Positions 1 to 5,506 of a stretch of 6,446 nt of DNA are shown here, piece by piece; within the stretch, counting starts at the first letter, position 1, and every line of letters begins with the position of its first letter. The stretch comes from Gammaproteobacteria bacterium (GTDB taxonomy: Bacteria; Pseudomonadota; Gammaproteobacteria; SURF-13): assembly GCA_023487615.1 (NCBI GenBank), contig JAMDBH010000036.1:1-6446 (forward strand). The letters run 5' to 3'. The translations under genes were made by a program, and so were the position numbers. The notes beneath the pieces are model-generated. The model was not told where the DNA came from. It saw only the letters and a list, made by a program, of their open reading frames with translations, and searched no databases.

Positions 1-1
1 C

Positions 2-598
2 GCCATCGGCAATCCCTTCGGCGTGGGACAGACCGTCACTCACGGCATCGTCAGTGCTACGGGGCGTAACCATCTCGGCATCAACACCTTTGAAAACTTC
101 ATCCAGACCGACGCTGCGATTAATCCGGGCAACTCGGGTGGCGCGCTCGTCAACACCGAAGGTGAGCTGATCGGAATTAATACCGCGATCTTCTCGCGCA
201 GCGGCGGCTCGCAAGGGATAGGCTTCGCCATCCCATTAAGCCTCGCCCGCGGCGTGATGGAACAGATCATCGAACACGGCCGCGCCATCCGCGGCTGGCT
301 GGGCGTAGAGGTGCAGGGCATTACGCCACAACTCGCGGAATCCTTCGGCCTGGGCGGAGACGCCAAGGGCGTCATCATCGCAGGCGTGTTGTCCGACAGC
401 CCAGCCGCTCAAGCCGGAATCAAACCCGGCGACATCGTTACCCGGATCAACGACAAACCCATCACCGAACCCGCCGAACTCCTGAGCACCGTCGCCCAAA
501 CCGCCCCCGGCGAAAACATCAAGATCGTCGGCCTGCGTAACGGCAGAGCCTTCGATCTCCAAGCCAAGGTGGCCGAGCGCCCGACACGCAGCCCGTAG
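2..598 (+). CDS. degS: DegS/AlgW-type serine protease, 5'-truncated
   Basis: This is the C-terminal ~198 residues of an HtrA/Do-family trypsin-like serine protease; the reading frame is open to the left edge, so the start lies outside the window. The visible protease part holds the IGNPFG strand and the catalytic-serine motif NPGNSGGAL (bases ~121-150), with the conserved GINTAIFS and GIGFAIP segments behind it. A single PDZ domain follows (from about GWLGVEVQ, base ~293, to the end, including [14 protein letters not shown]), and the protein stops there. One PDZ domain fits DegS/AlgW rather than two-PDZ DegP/MucD. Family members are periplasmic, anchored by an N-terminal segment (not visible here), and cut the anti-sigma factor RseA/MucA in the envelope stress response after the PDZ domain binds misfolded porin C-termini. 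That role is inferred from the family. The His and Asp of the triad are off-window. The GTG at 23 is an internal Val, not a start. Confidence 0.9.
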   Translation, partial: AIGNPFGVGQTVTHGIVSATGRNHLGINTFENFIQTDAAINPGNSGGALVNTEGELIGINTAIFSRSGGSQGIGFAIPLSLARGVMEQIIEHGRAIRGWLGVEVQGITPQLAESFGLGGDAKGVIIAGVLSDSPAAQAGIKPGDIVTRINDKPITEPAELLSTVAQTAPGENIKIVGLRNGRAFDLQAKVAERPTRSP

Positions 599-603
599 CT
601 CGT

Positions 604-638
604 ATTACTATCATGGTAATTGGGCTATGGCTGTAGCC
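604..638 (+). terminator. two weak inverted repeats after the protease gene
   Basis: Immediately after the protease stop codon are ATTAC (604-608)/GTAAT (616-620) and GGCTA (623-627)/TAGCC (634-638), each a 5-bp stem with a 6-7 nt loop. The second is followed by GGTTTG and not a real T-tract, so this is at best a weak terminator. The rest of 599-782 shows no convincing gene or promoter. Confidence 0.3.
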
Positions 639-771
639 GGTTTGTGAGATGAGCCGCCGCCGGGGTGAGTAAGGCAGCGAATGTCAAAATACAAGGCCTG
701 ATCCCTGTTGCCGACCTTTGATGCGTATATCCTGAGAGCACTGGGCTAAAACAGGTTTACCCACTCCACAA

Positions 772-776
772 AGGAG
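772..776 (+). promoter_or_regulatory. Shine-Dalgarno of the TIM-barrel gene
   Basis: AGGAG sits 6 nt before the ATG at 783, good spacing that fixes the start of the downstream gene. Confidence 0.75.
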
Positions 777-782
777 ACGGTC

Positions 783-2102
783 ATGTCGCAATCACAAGAA
801 TCTATAAAAAATGCACACGCTATCCTGGCTGATGCGCAGAAAAAAATCGACAAACTCCGCCATATCAAGCCGTATCTGATTGACCTGTCCTTGCGGGAAA
901 ACCCCGTCGGCGCGCGGGTCGGACACACCCTCGCCGACAAACTCAGTATCCTTCCAAAAGTTCGTGAGTTCGGATTCCGCAATATCCTCTTGGGTACGCT
1001 CGATTACTCGCTGCCGGATGAGCTTGAAGTGGATGATGATTTCATGATGTACCTTCGGGATCATCAAATGGATATGACCGGCTGTTTTGCTTTCACAGCG
1101 ATTGGCATCTCTAAAGCCGAGAGCAAGTTCACTCCCGATCCCTCGCAACTCAAGCTGCGGGCTTACGGTGTGCCCAACACGCTACACGAAATTTACCTGA
1201 GCAAAGAAGGCATGGCCGGCCTGTACGATTTGGAGACACTCCGCCACAGCCTGCCGGAGAGCATCAAGTGGCTCAACGACAACGTCAGTGGTGACGTGGG
1301 TGGAAAACCGCGCATCATCATTAACATCGTAGACGGTTGCGACGCGTTCGCGCAGGATCCCGACACTGCCTGCTCCATCTTGAGCCTGCTTGCCGAACAG
1401 CCCATTGAAGGAATCCGAACTCACGAACTTTTGGAAGGAATTAGCATCGAGGATGATCGGGGTACCTATCTGCCCTTTCAGGTTGGTGCATTCACGGCGG
1501 TAGCCCGTAGTTTCTTACCGCCGCCGCTGAAACTGCTGGTTCATATGCATGCCGGCGGGGGGGTTGAAAATGCTTCCGTGATCGAAGCTCTGCTAAACGG
1601 CGCGGACGGCGTATGGGGTGGACTGCCCAAGCGCGCTGCGATCATCGGTCACGCCTCACTGGGTGAGCTGATCGCCAATCTGGTCCGCGTGGGCAATCCC
1701 CATATGCAGGACTATCGCTTAGATCAGCTTCTGCCCTTGGCGACGAGGCTACAGGTATTGGACGAAGAGGAACCGGTTCCTGATGACCTACCGATATTGG
1801 GCAACAACGCCTACCGATTGTCGCTCAGCTTCTTCCGGCAACAAGAGGGGCGGTTTATGGACTTGATCCCGGAAGCAATTGGGGGGCAATACCGCTACCG
1901 CATCTGCCCCGTCGTCAGCGACCCAGCCGTGATTGCCGGGCGACTCGCCGAAATCACGGGCCGCCAGGCGGAAGAGTTTTCCGAGGCAGTGTTAGTACAA
2001 ATGGTCCGATTGATGCGCCGCGATATGCGCGCCGGAAAGCGCATCGTCTACGACGAGCCGGAGAATCTGTTGCAACTTTTTGCTCGTGCGTCGTTACCCT
2101 AA
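783..2102 (+). CDS. DRE-TIM metallolyase-like TIM-barrel protein of unknown substrate
   Basis: A complete 439-residue protein with a strong AGGAG ribosome binding site. No signal peptide or membrane segment is visible, so it is probably cytoplasmic. Residues ~30-310 look like a beta/alpha barrel of the HMG-CoA lyase/isopropylmalate-homocitrate synthase type. DLSLRE (34-39) sits where the family has its D-x-T-L-R-D/E signature; HMHAGGG (254-260) matches the metal-binding H-x-H-N-D-x-G strand, though the usual Asn-Asp is Ala-Gly; GADGVWGG (273-280) and GHASLGEL (289-296) match the family's G-A-D and G-N-A-S-T-E-D-L segments. A tail of ~130 residues follows (GNNAYRLSLSFFRQ at 340-353, then a helical C-terminus). 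Known family members use a divalent metal and catalyse aldol/Claisen-type carbon-carbon bond making or breaking. Whether this protein keeps that chemistry is uncertain because key residues differ. It stands alone, 184 nt after the protease stop, with no pathway partner nearby. Confidence 0.7.
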   Translation: MSQSQESIKNAHAILADAQKKIDKLRHIKPYLIDLSLRENPVGARVGHTLADKLSILPKVREFGFRNILLGTLDYSLPDELEVDDDFMMYLRDHQMDMTGCFAFTAIGISKAESKFTPDPSQLKLRAYGVPNTLHEIYLSKEGMAGLYDLETLRHSLPESIKWLNDNVSGDVGGKPRIIINIVDGCDAFAQDPDTACSILSLLAEQPIEGIRTHELLEGISIEDDRGTYLPFQVGAFTAVARSFLPPPLKLLVHMHAGGGVENASVIEALLNGADGVWGGLPKRAAIIGHASLGELIANLVRVGNPHMQDYRLDQLLPLATRLQVLDEEEPVPDDLPILGNNAYRLSLSFFRQQEGRFMDLIPEAIGGQYRYRICPVVSDPAVIAGRLAEITGRQAEEFSEAVLVQMVRLMRRDMRAGKRIVYDEPENLLQLFARASLP

Positions 2103-2275
2103 AGCGTGTTTTGAAAATCTAGGGAGCCTCTGAAAACCGCTACGAGCACGGCAAAGACAAGATAAAAATTGGCGAAAAATCGGAGTTTACAGAGCGTAGA
2201 AGATAGGTGACAACTTGATTTATCCGTTATGTAGCATTTGCTATTCAATACTTGGACAGTCTAAGATCATAGCTA

Positions 2276-2304
2276 AGGAATCTCTGATTTACTCAGAGAT
2301 TCCT
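2276..2304. repeat. hairpin 1 of five: perfect 12-bp inverted repeat
   Basis: AGGAATCTCTGA (2276-2287) and TCAGAGATTCCT (2293-2304) are exact reverse complements around a 5-nt loop. Each arm resembles the outer end of the surrounding element (AGGGAGCCTCTGA). Confidence 0.9.
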
Positions 2305-2324
2305 GCGGTACAGGGATGTGCCGC
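2305..2324. repeat. hairpin 2 of five: 7-bp GC-rich stem
   Basis: GCGGTAC (2305-2311) pairs with GTGCCGC (2318-2324) with one T-G wobble and a 6-nt loop. It starts on the base after hairpin 1 ends. Confidence 0.6.
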
Positions 2325-2325
2325 C

Positions 2326-2355
2326 ATTTTTCAATTACGTAACTAATTGAAAAAT
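2326..2355. repeat. hairpin 3 of five: perfect 12-bp AT-rich inverted repeat
   Basis: ATTTTTCAATTA (2326-2337) and TAATTGAAAAAT (2344-2355) are exact reverse complements around the loop CGTAAC. One base separates it from hairpins 2 and 4. Confidence 0.9.
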
Positions 2356-2356
2356 A

Positions 2357-2389
2357 AAGAAAAGTAAAAATCACATTTTTGCTTTTCTT
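2357..2389. repeat. hairpin 4 of five: 15-bp stem with 3-nt loop
   Basis: AAGAAAAGTAAAAAT (2357-2371) pairs with ATTTTTGCTTTTCTT (2375-2389). The only imperfection is T2365 against G2381, a U-G wobble in plus-strand RNA. The loop is CAC. Confidence 0.9.
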
Positions 2390-2421
2390 CTCTGAAAATT
2401 CCATGGATGGAATTTTCAGAG
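2390..2421. repeat. hairpin 5 of five: perfect 15-bp palindrome
   Basis: CTCTGAAAATTCCAT (2390-2404) and ATGGAATTTTCAGAG (2407-2421) are exact reverse complements with only GG between them. The right arm overlaps the right terminal repeat of the element, and the left arm carries the same CTCTGAAAA motif in the opposite orientation, so the pair looks like two element ends facing each other. Confidence 0.92.
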
Positions 2422-2515
2422 TTTCCCTAAGCGAATGGTGCTCATTTTATTTTGTCTCCCACAAGGAGGCGCCTAACACCCAATCCAGCGGAGCCGCGCT
2501 CCAACACGGTTAATC

Positions 2516-3436
2516 ATGAATAACGACGACAGTGCTATATATAAAACCCTATTGGAATCCACTAAAGCCATTCCGTGGAAAATAGACTGGAATACCAAAC
2601 GATTCGCCTATATTGGCCCGCAAATAGAACTCTTGCTGGGCTGGCCCCAGTCAAGCTGGGTGAGCATAAATGACTGGGTGGAAAGAATGCATCCAGATGA
2701 AAGGGAGTCGGTTGTTAGTTTTTGTGTCGCGCAATCTCAAGCCGGAATTGACCACGAGGCGGATTATAGGGCACTTACAAAAGATGGAAATTATGTGTGG
2801 ATACGCGATGTGGTGCATGTCGTCCGCAATGAAGGTACGGTTGAGTCGCTGATAGGGTTTATGTTTGACATCAGCGAGCGCAAAAAAAAAGAGGAGGAAC
2901 TGGCTCGTCTCCACAAAGAGCTGGGGGAGCTCTCTTTTAAAGATGGTTTGACCGGTATTGCCAATCGGCGCATGTTTAATTCAATCCTGGATAAGGAGTG
3001 GGCGCGTGCACGACGCAATCTTCAGCCTCTTTCACTGATTATGCTGGATATTGATTATTTCAAGCAATACAACGATCACTACGGACATATTCAGGGAGAT
3101 GACTGCTTAAAATGTGTGGCGCAAGCCTTGATATCGGACCCCGTTCGCTCAACAGATTTTATTGCACGCTATGGGGGTGAAGAGTTCGCGCTAGTGCTGC
3201 CTGACACTGATGCAAAATCAGCGGTACAAGTGGCCGAAAAGTATCGTAACCTGGTTCTCAACCAACAAATTCCACACGAAAAATCCAAGGTCAGCCAGGT
3301 TGTGACTGTTAGTCTCGGAGTTGGCACCATCATTCCCTCCGCTGATGTAGAGCCGGTATGGTTTGTCGAAACCGTGGACAGGCTACTTTATCAGGCAAAG
3401 CAAAAAGGCAGAAACCGCGTCGAATACGGTCAATAA
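2516..3436 (+). CDS. PAS-GGDEF diguanylate cyclase
   Basis: A complete 306-residue protein predicted to make cyclic di-GMP from two GTP. Residues ~15-122 form a PAS_3-type sensor fold (WKIDWNTKRFAYIG, HPDERE at 59-64, ending in GFMFDISERK at 114-123). A short charged helix (123-140), the usual PAS-to-GGDEF linker, leads into the GGDEF domain: DGLTGIANRR (143-152), metal-site DIDYFKQYND (178-187), and active-site GGEEF (220-224). RSTD (211-214) lies exactly five residues before GGEEF, so the RxxD inhibitory site for product feedback is intact. No signal peptide or membrane segment is visible, so the PAS domain probably senses a cytoplasmic ligand; which one cannot be told. The ATG at 2516 has no recognisable Shine-Dalgarno, and no other usual start codon exists between it and the in-frame stop at 2474. 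The gene is less GC-rich than the tat genes and lies just after the MITE-like element, suggesting transfer. No EAL or PilZ partner is nearby. Confidence 0.92.
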   Translation: MNNDDSAIYKTLLESTKAIPWKIDWNTKRFAYIGPQIELLLGWPQSSWVSINDWVERMHPDERESVVSFCVAQSQAGIDHEADYRALTKDGNYVWIRDVVHVVRNEGTVESLIGFMFDISERKKKEEELARLHKELGELSFKDGLTGIANRRMFNSILDKEWARARRNLQPLSLIMLDIDYFKQYNDHYGHIQGDDCLKCVAQALISDPVRSTDFIARYGGEEFALVLPDTDAKSAVQVAEKYRNLVLNQQIPHEKSKVSQVVTVSLGVGTIIPSADVEPVWFVETVDRLLYQAKQKGRNRVEYGQ

Positions 3437-3443
3437 AGAAGCA

Positions 3444-3457
3444 ACCCCAGGAGGGGT
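3444..3457. terminator. weak hairpin between the convergent GGDEF and yajD genes
   Basis: ACCCC (3444-3448) and GGGGT (3453-3457) form a 5-bp stem with loop AGGA, 8 nt after the GGDEF stop codon and followed by CAGTTTCG. The T-run is too short for a strong intrinsic terminator, but position and orientation fit one. Confidence 0.35.
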
Positions 3458-3509
3458 CAGTTTCGCCTATTGTATATTCGTTCCGAAGTGGCAAATTATT
3501 TGTTAGAGG

Positions 3510-3896
3510 CTATTTAGTTTTCAGCAGGTCCTTAAGATTCCCAAAGGGACTATAAGTGGCCGAGCCCTCTGTCGGCCTGACGTCGGTTGCCCCGGCAATA
3601 TAGTCGCCATAACGCGAATGCTCGTTATCGTGGCAATAAATGCACAGGTTTTCCCAATTGCTGCCGTCTAGGGGGTTGTTGTCGTGGTTATGGTCTTTGT
3701 GGTGCACGGTAAGCAGGTGCAGGTTTTCGCGCGTGAACTCACGTCCACACTTGCCACACACCCAAGGATGCATCTTTAAGGACAGCTCACGATAACCCTT
3801 ATTGCGCTCATCTTGTTCTTTGCGCGCCTTGGCCACCAGGGCGTCGAGCCTGGCAGTGCCCACCGAGGCGCTGCTATCTTGTTTTTGCTTGTTCAC
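3510..3896 (-). CDS. yajD: YajD-type HNH nuclease
   Basis: 128 residues from a GTG start, very like the small E. coli YajD family of HNH proteins. A charged N-terminal helix (~15-40) leads to RELSLKMHPWVCGKCGREF, where C47 and C50 are the first zinc pair. The HNH core follows: LTVHHKDHNHDNNPLDGSNWENLCIYCHDNEH, with H65-H66, N80, zinc pair C85/C88 and H93. The YSPFGNLKDLL end (115-125) is also typical of the family. HNH proteins cut nucleic acid with a His-metal centre; the job of YajD itself is, as far as I know, not established. The start is doubtful: the GTG has no good ribosome binding site, it is the only usual start in this frame after an upstream in-frame stop, and a better-served ATG at 3927 is one base out of frame (separate entry). 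It converges with the GGDEF gene, 73 nt apart. Confidence 0.9.
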   Translation of the reverse strand: MNKQKQDSSASVGTARLDALVAKARKEQDERNKGYRELSLKMHPWVCGKCGREFTRENLHLLTVHHKDHNHDNNPLDGSNWENLCIYCHDNEHSRYGDYIAGATDVRPTEGSATYSPFGNLKDLLKTK

Positions 3897-3927
3897 ATCT
3901 ATTGTCCGAGGATTTTCCCTTAGCCAT
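3874..3927 (-). other. 17-codon ORF with strong ribosome site overlapping the yajD start
   Basis: ATG (plus-strand CAT at 3925-3927) is preceded by GGGGAG with 6 nt spacing, the best translation start signal in this area. It encodes MAKGKSSDNRCEQAKTR and stops at 3874-3876, overlapping the GTG start of yajD by 23 nt in another frame. Removing one base between 3897 and 3924 would join this start to the YajD frame. It is therefore either the original N-terminus split off by a one-base insertion, a sequencing error, or a short coupled leader ORF. Confidence 0.45.
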
Positions 3928-4001
3928 TATATTCTCCCCAGAAAAACAGGATTATCTATGCATTATGCCTAACCTTATATCAACAAAGGGCTCACATCTG
4001 C

Positions 4002-4124
4002 ATGCCTGACCTTAATGACTCACAGAAGATCGTGCGGCCCTCGGCTTACCCGCCGCCCAACCTCAGTGATGATCTTGCCGCGGCGGCAAAGCGATTTCCC
4101 GTAAGTCGTTTTATTTTATACTAG
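4002..4124 (+). pseudogene. 40-codon ORF, possible 5' remnant of a lost gene
   Basis: An ORF starting MPDLNDSQKIVRPSAYPPPN and ending in SRFILY-stop. Its first ~33 codons are GC-rich with G/C third positions, like the conserved genes of the window; from about base 4100 the sequence turns AT-rich and the frame closes. It overlaps the 3' end of the minus-strand zinc-ribbon gene by 9 nt. The ribosome site is poor (AAAGGG 12 nt before the ATG). I do not recognise the peptide. It may be the start of a gene whose remainder was replaced at a junction near 4100, or a chance ORF. The rest of 3928-4115 shows nothing else I can support. Confidence 0.25.
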
Positions 4125-4427
4125 GGGCGAGATGGACGTGCCCTCTGCCTTGCACTTTGGACAAGAGGCATCAATAATCTTGATGTCCTTTTTCGTTTTC
4201 GCCGAGACATGGGCGTAAGCGGTGCCGCATTCTGTGCAGCGAATTTGGAAGAAGCTGGTCTTCCCTTGGGTAGACTTCAGCGCCGCTCTGCGTCCGCCGC
4301 AAGAGTCCGAAACGCGGTTACCGCAGGCGCAGGTGGTTGAAAAGCTGAATACCTTAGTATGGTCGTCCGACATTCCGCAGTTTGCGACCCATCTACCGCA
4401 GTTTCCACAATAAAAATCGTGTGCCAT
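4116..4427 (-). CDS. small Cys-rich zinc-ribbon protein, function unknown
   Basis: 103 residues with ten cysteines (positions 7, 10, 17, 33, 35, 43, 64, 67, 89, 92) and no hydrophobic segment. The N-terminal half opens YCGNCGRWV (C7/C10) and has CACG (C33/C35), suggesting one zinc ribbon; the C-terminal half has CTEC (C64/C67) and CPKC (C89/C92), a classic CxxC-x21-CxxC ribbon. Such proteins bind zinc and often contact nucleic acid or a protein partner, but no family is recognised and no enzyme motif is seen. The ATG has a good ribosome site (AGGAG on the minus strand at 4440-4436, 8 nt spacing). It has its own promoter, an overlapping palindrome and a structured leader, so it is probably a separate regulated transcript and not part of the tat operon lying upstream on the same strand. 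Confidence 0.75.
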   Translation of the reverse strand: MAHDFYCGNCGRWVANCGMSDDHTKVFSFSTTCACGNRVSDSCGGRRAALKSTQGKTSFFQIRCTECGTAYAHVSAKTKKDIKIIDASCPKCKAEGTSISPLV

Positions 4428-4471
4428 CAGCGGATCTCCTATTCTTGGAAAGTTATGGATTGGGTTCCAGT

Positions 4472-4492
4472 GATAGAGTGCATGTCTCTACC
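4472..4492 (-). promoter_or_regulatory. hairpin in the 5' leader of the zinc-ribbon gene
   Basis: On the minus strand GGTAGAG (4492-4486) pairs with CTCTATC (4478-4472), 7 bp with one G-U, around a 7-nt loop. GGGTT (4497-4493) and AACCC (4466-4462) can pair outside it. It lies within the ~80-nt leader predicted from the promoter at 4514-4541. No known riboswitch class is recognised. Confidence 0.4.
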
Positions 4493-4501
4493 AACCCGGT
4501 G

Positions 4502-4515
4502 CTTACCTGGGTAAG
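4502..4515. promoter_or_regulatory. palindrome, possible operator of the zinc-ribbon gene
   Basis: CTTACC (4502-4507) and GGTAAG (4510-4515) form a perfect 6+6 dyad with a 2-bp centre. It touches the predicted -10 box and covers the expected transcription start, the usual place for a repressor site. The binding protein is unknown. Confidence 0.45.
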
Positions 4516-4541
4516 TATAATAACCATGAGGATATTATCAA
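4514..4541 (-). promoter_or_regulatory. sigma70-like promoter for the zinc-ribbon gene
   Basis: On the minus strand the -35 is TTGATA (4541-4536; 5 of 6 consensus bases) and the -10 is TATACT (4519-4514; 5 of 6), with a 16-bp spacer. The predicted start is near 4507, giving a leader of about 80 nt before the ATG at 4427. Confidence 0.55.
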
Positions 4542-4542
4542 T

Positions 4543-4569
4543 GGGCTACCCGGAAAAATAGGATAGCCC
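4543..4569 (-). terminator. hairpin downstream of tatC
   Basis: In minus-strand RNA GGGCTATCC (4569-4561) pairs with GGGTAGCCC (4551-4543), 9 bp with one G-U, loop of 9 nt. It is 35 nt after the tatC stop. The pairing is complete only on the minus strand (C-A mismatch on the plus), fitting a tat-operon terminator, but no U-tract follows, so it may be a 3'-end stabiliser instead. Confidence 0.45.
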
Positions 4570-4603
4570 GGCCACTTCATCGTGTGTACGAGAGGTACGG
4601 CTG

Positions 4604-5506
4604 TCAGGGGTCTTTCTTTTCCCCGGAACCGCTGTTGAGCGGCGGCGGATAGATGCTGGGTGCGACGGGTTGGGTGCCGGCGGGCGGGGTAAAGCTGCGT
4701 GCGGCGGGAGATTCATCGGTTTCGATGTCCTCGACTTCTTCGTTTTTACGGACGTAGAGGCGGGAGACCAATACGCCGACTTCGAACAGTAGCCATAGTG
4801 GGATGGCCAGCAGGGTCTGGGAGAGGATATCCGGCGGGGTGAGCAACATGCCGACCACGAAGGCGCCGACGAACACATAACGGCGTTTTGCCGCCAGGCT
4901 CTCGGGGGTGACCACGCCCATCCATACCAGCAGGATCACGGCGATGGGGACTTCGAAGGCGGCTCCGAAGGCGAAGAACATTCCGATCACGAAGTCCAGA
5001 TATTTGCTGATGTCGGTCATTACCGCCACGCCCTCCGGGGCGATCCCGGTCAGGAATTTGAACACCAGCGGGAACACCACAAAATAGGCAAAGGCGGCGC
5101 CGGCGAAGAACAGCAGCGTGCTGGACACCAGCAAGGGGTAGACCATCTTGCGCTCGTGTTTATACAAACCGGGGGCGACGAAGGCCCACAGGTGATAGAG
5201 GATAATGGGGATGGCTATGAAAATAGACGCCCATAGCGTCAGCTTGACCGGCGTTAAAAAAGGTGAGGCCACCTCGGTGGCGATCATGGTGCTGCCTTTC
5301 GGGAGGTAACGCAGCAGGGGTTCGGCCACCAGGGTGTAAAGATCGTTGGCATAGAAGAACAGCGCGAAAAACACGACCAAAACCGAAACCACAATCTTGA
5401 GCAGACGGTCGCGCAACTCCAGGAGGTGAGCGATTAGCGGCTGTTCCTGATCTCCTTGTTGAGGGGGGGAAGCATCAGGAGGGGAAAGTTTATCTTGGGC
5501 TGCCAT
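4604..5506 (-). CDS. tatC: Sec-independent protein translocase subunit TatC
   Basis: TatC is the inner-membrane receptor of the twin-arginine translocase; with TatB it binds the RR signal peptide of folded substrates. The 300-residue protein has the six membrane segments of the family (roughly 34-52, 84-108, 121-150, 168-195, 208-222, 231-248). Hallmarks are [14 protein letters not shown] (23-36, cytoplasmic N-terminus with the signal-binding Glu), [10 protein letters not shown] (111-120, first cytoplasmic loop with the second key Glu), and the [14 protein letters not shown] stretch (223-236). The ATG overlaps the end of tatB by 17 nt and has no clear ribosome site, suggesting translational coupling. 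After the last helix comes a ~50-residue hydrophilic tail rich in Glu and Pro, which makes the protein about 40 residues longer than E. coli TatC (258). It is the last gene of the HIT-tatA-tatB-tatC run. Confidence 0.98.
   Translation of the reverse strand: MAAQDKLSPPDASPPQQGDQEQPLIAHLLELRDRLLKIVVSVLVVFFALFFYANDLYTLVAEPLLRYLPKGSTMIATEVASPFLTPVKLTLWASIFIAIPIILYHLWAFVAPGLYKHERKMVYPLLVSSTLLFFAGAAFAYFVVFPLVFKFLTGIAPEGVAVMTDISKYLDFVIGMFFAFGAAFEVPIAVILLVWMGVVTPESLAAKRRYVFVGAFVVGMLLTPPDILSQTLLAIPLWLLFEVGVLVSRLYVRKNEEVEDIETDESPAARSFTPPAGTQPVAPSIYPPPLNSGSGEKKDP

Larger units (their letters stand above)
2119..2430. mobile_element. MITE-like non-coding insertion with terminal inverted repeats
   Basis: An AT-rich segment with no gene fills the space between the TIM-barrel and GGDEF genes. 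Its ends are imperfect inverted repeats: AGGGAGCCTCTGAAAA at 2121-2136 and, on the other strand, AGGGAAACTCTGAAAA (2428-2413), matching at 14 of 16 positions. CTA lies at both edges (2119-2121 and 2427-2429), a possible target duplication; CTAG/CTAA also fits the YTAR targets known for IS5-family elements. The inside (2137-2275) has no transposase frame. The CTCTGAAAA motif of the termini recurs at 2390-2398. The GGGAGCCTCTGA-type end recalls some IS5-family insertion sequences, but that is from memory and untested. I read it as a non-autonomous or decayed element. Confidence 0.5.

Noticed and set aside
23..25. GTG as the start of the serine protease
   Set aside because: The frame is open to base 2 and encodes the conserved IGNPFG strand before it, so this is an internal Val.
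40..562. Minus-strand ORFs (40-378 and 236-562) opposite the serine protease
   Set aside because: The plus frame carries the GNSGG motif and PDZ domain; the antisense frames are compositional artefacts.
792..1148. 118-codon minus-strand ORF inside the TIM-barrel gene
   Set aside because: It is a shadow frame of a gene with clear motifs and a strong ribosome site; the minus-strand product has no recognisable features.
2276..2421. CRISPR array
   Set aside because: The hairpins differ in sequence and length and abut directly; there are no identical direct repeats or regular spacers.
3358..3555. 65-codon plus-strand ORF running from the GGDEF gene into the yajD end
   Set aside because: It overlaps the 3' ends of two real convergent genes in other frames and has no start signal.
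4516..4521. Perfect TATAAT on the plus strand
   Set aside because: No -35 lies at proper distance and no plus-strand gene follows; the minus-strand promoter across the same bases is better supported.
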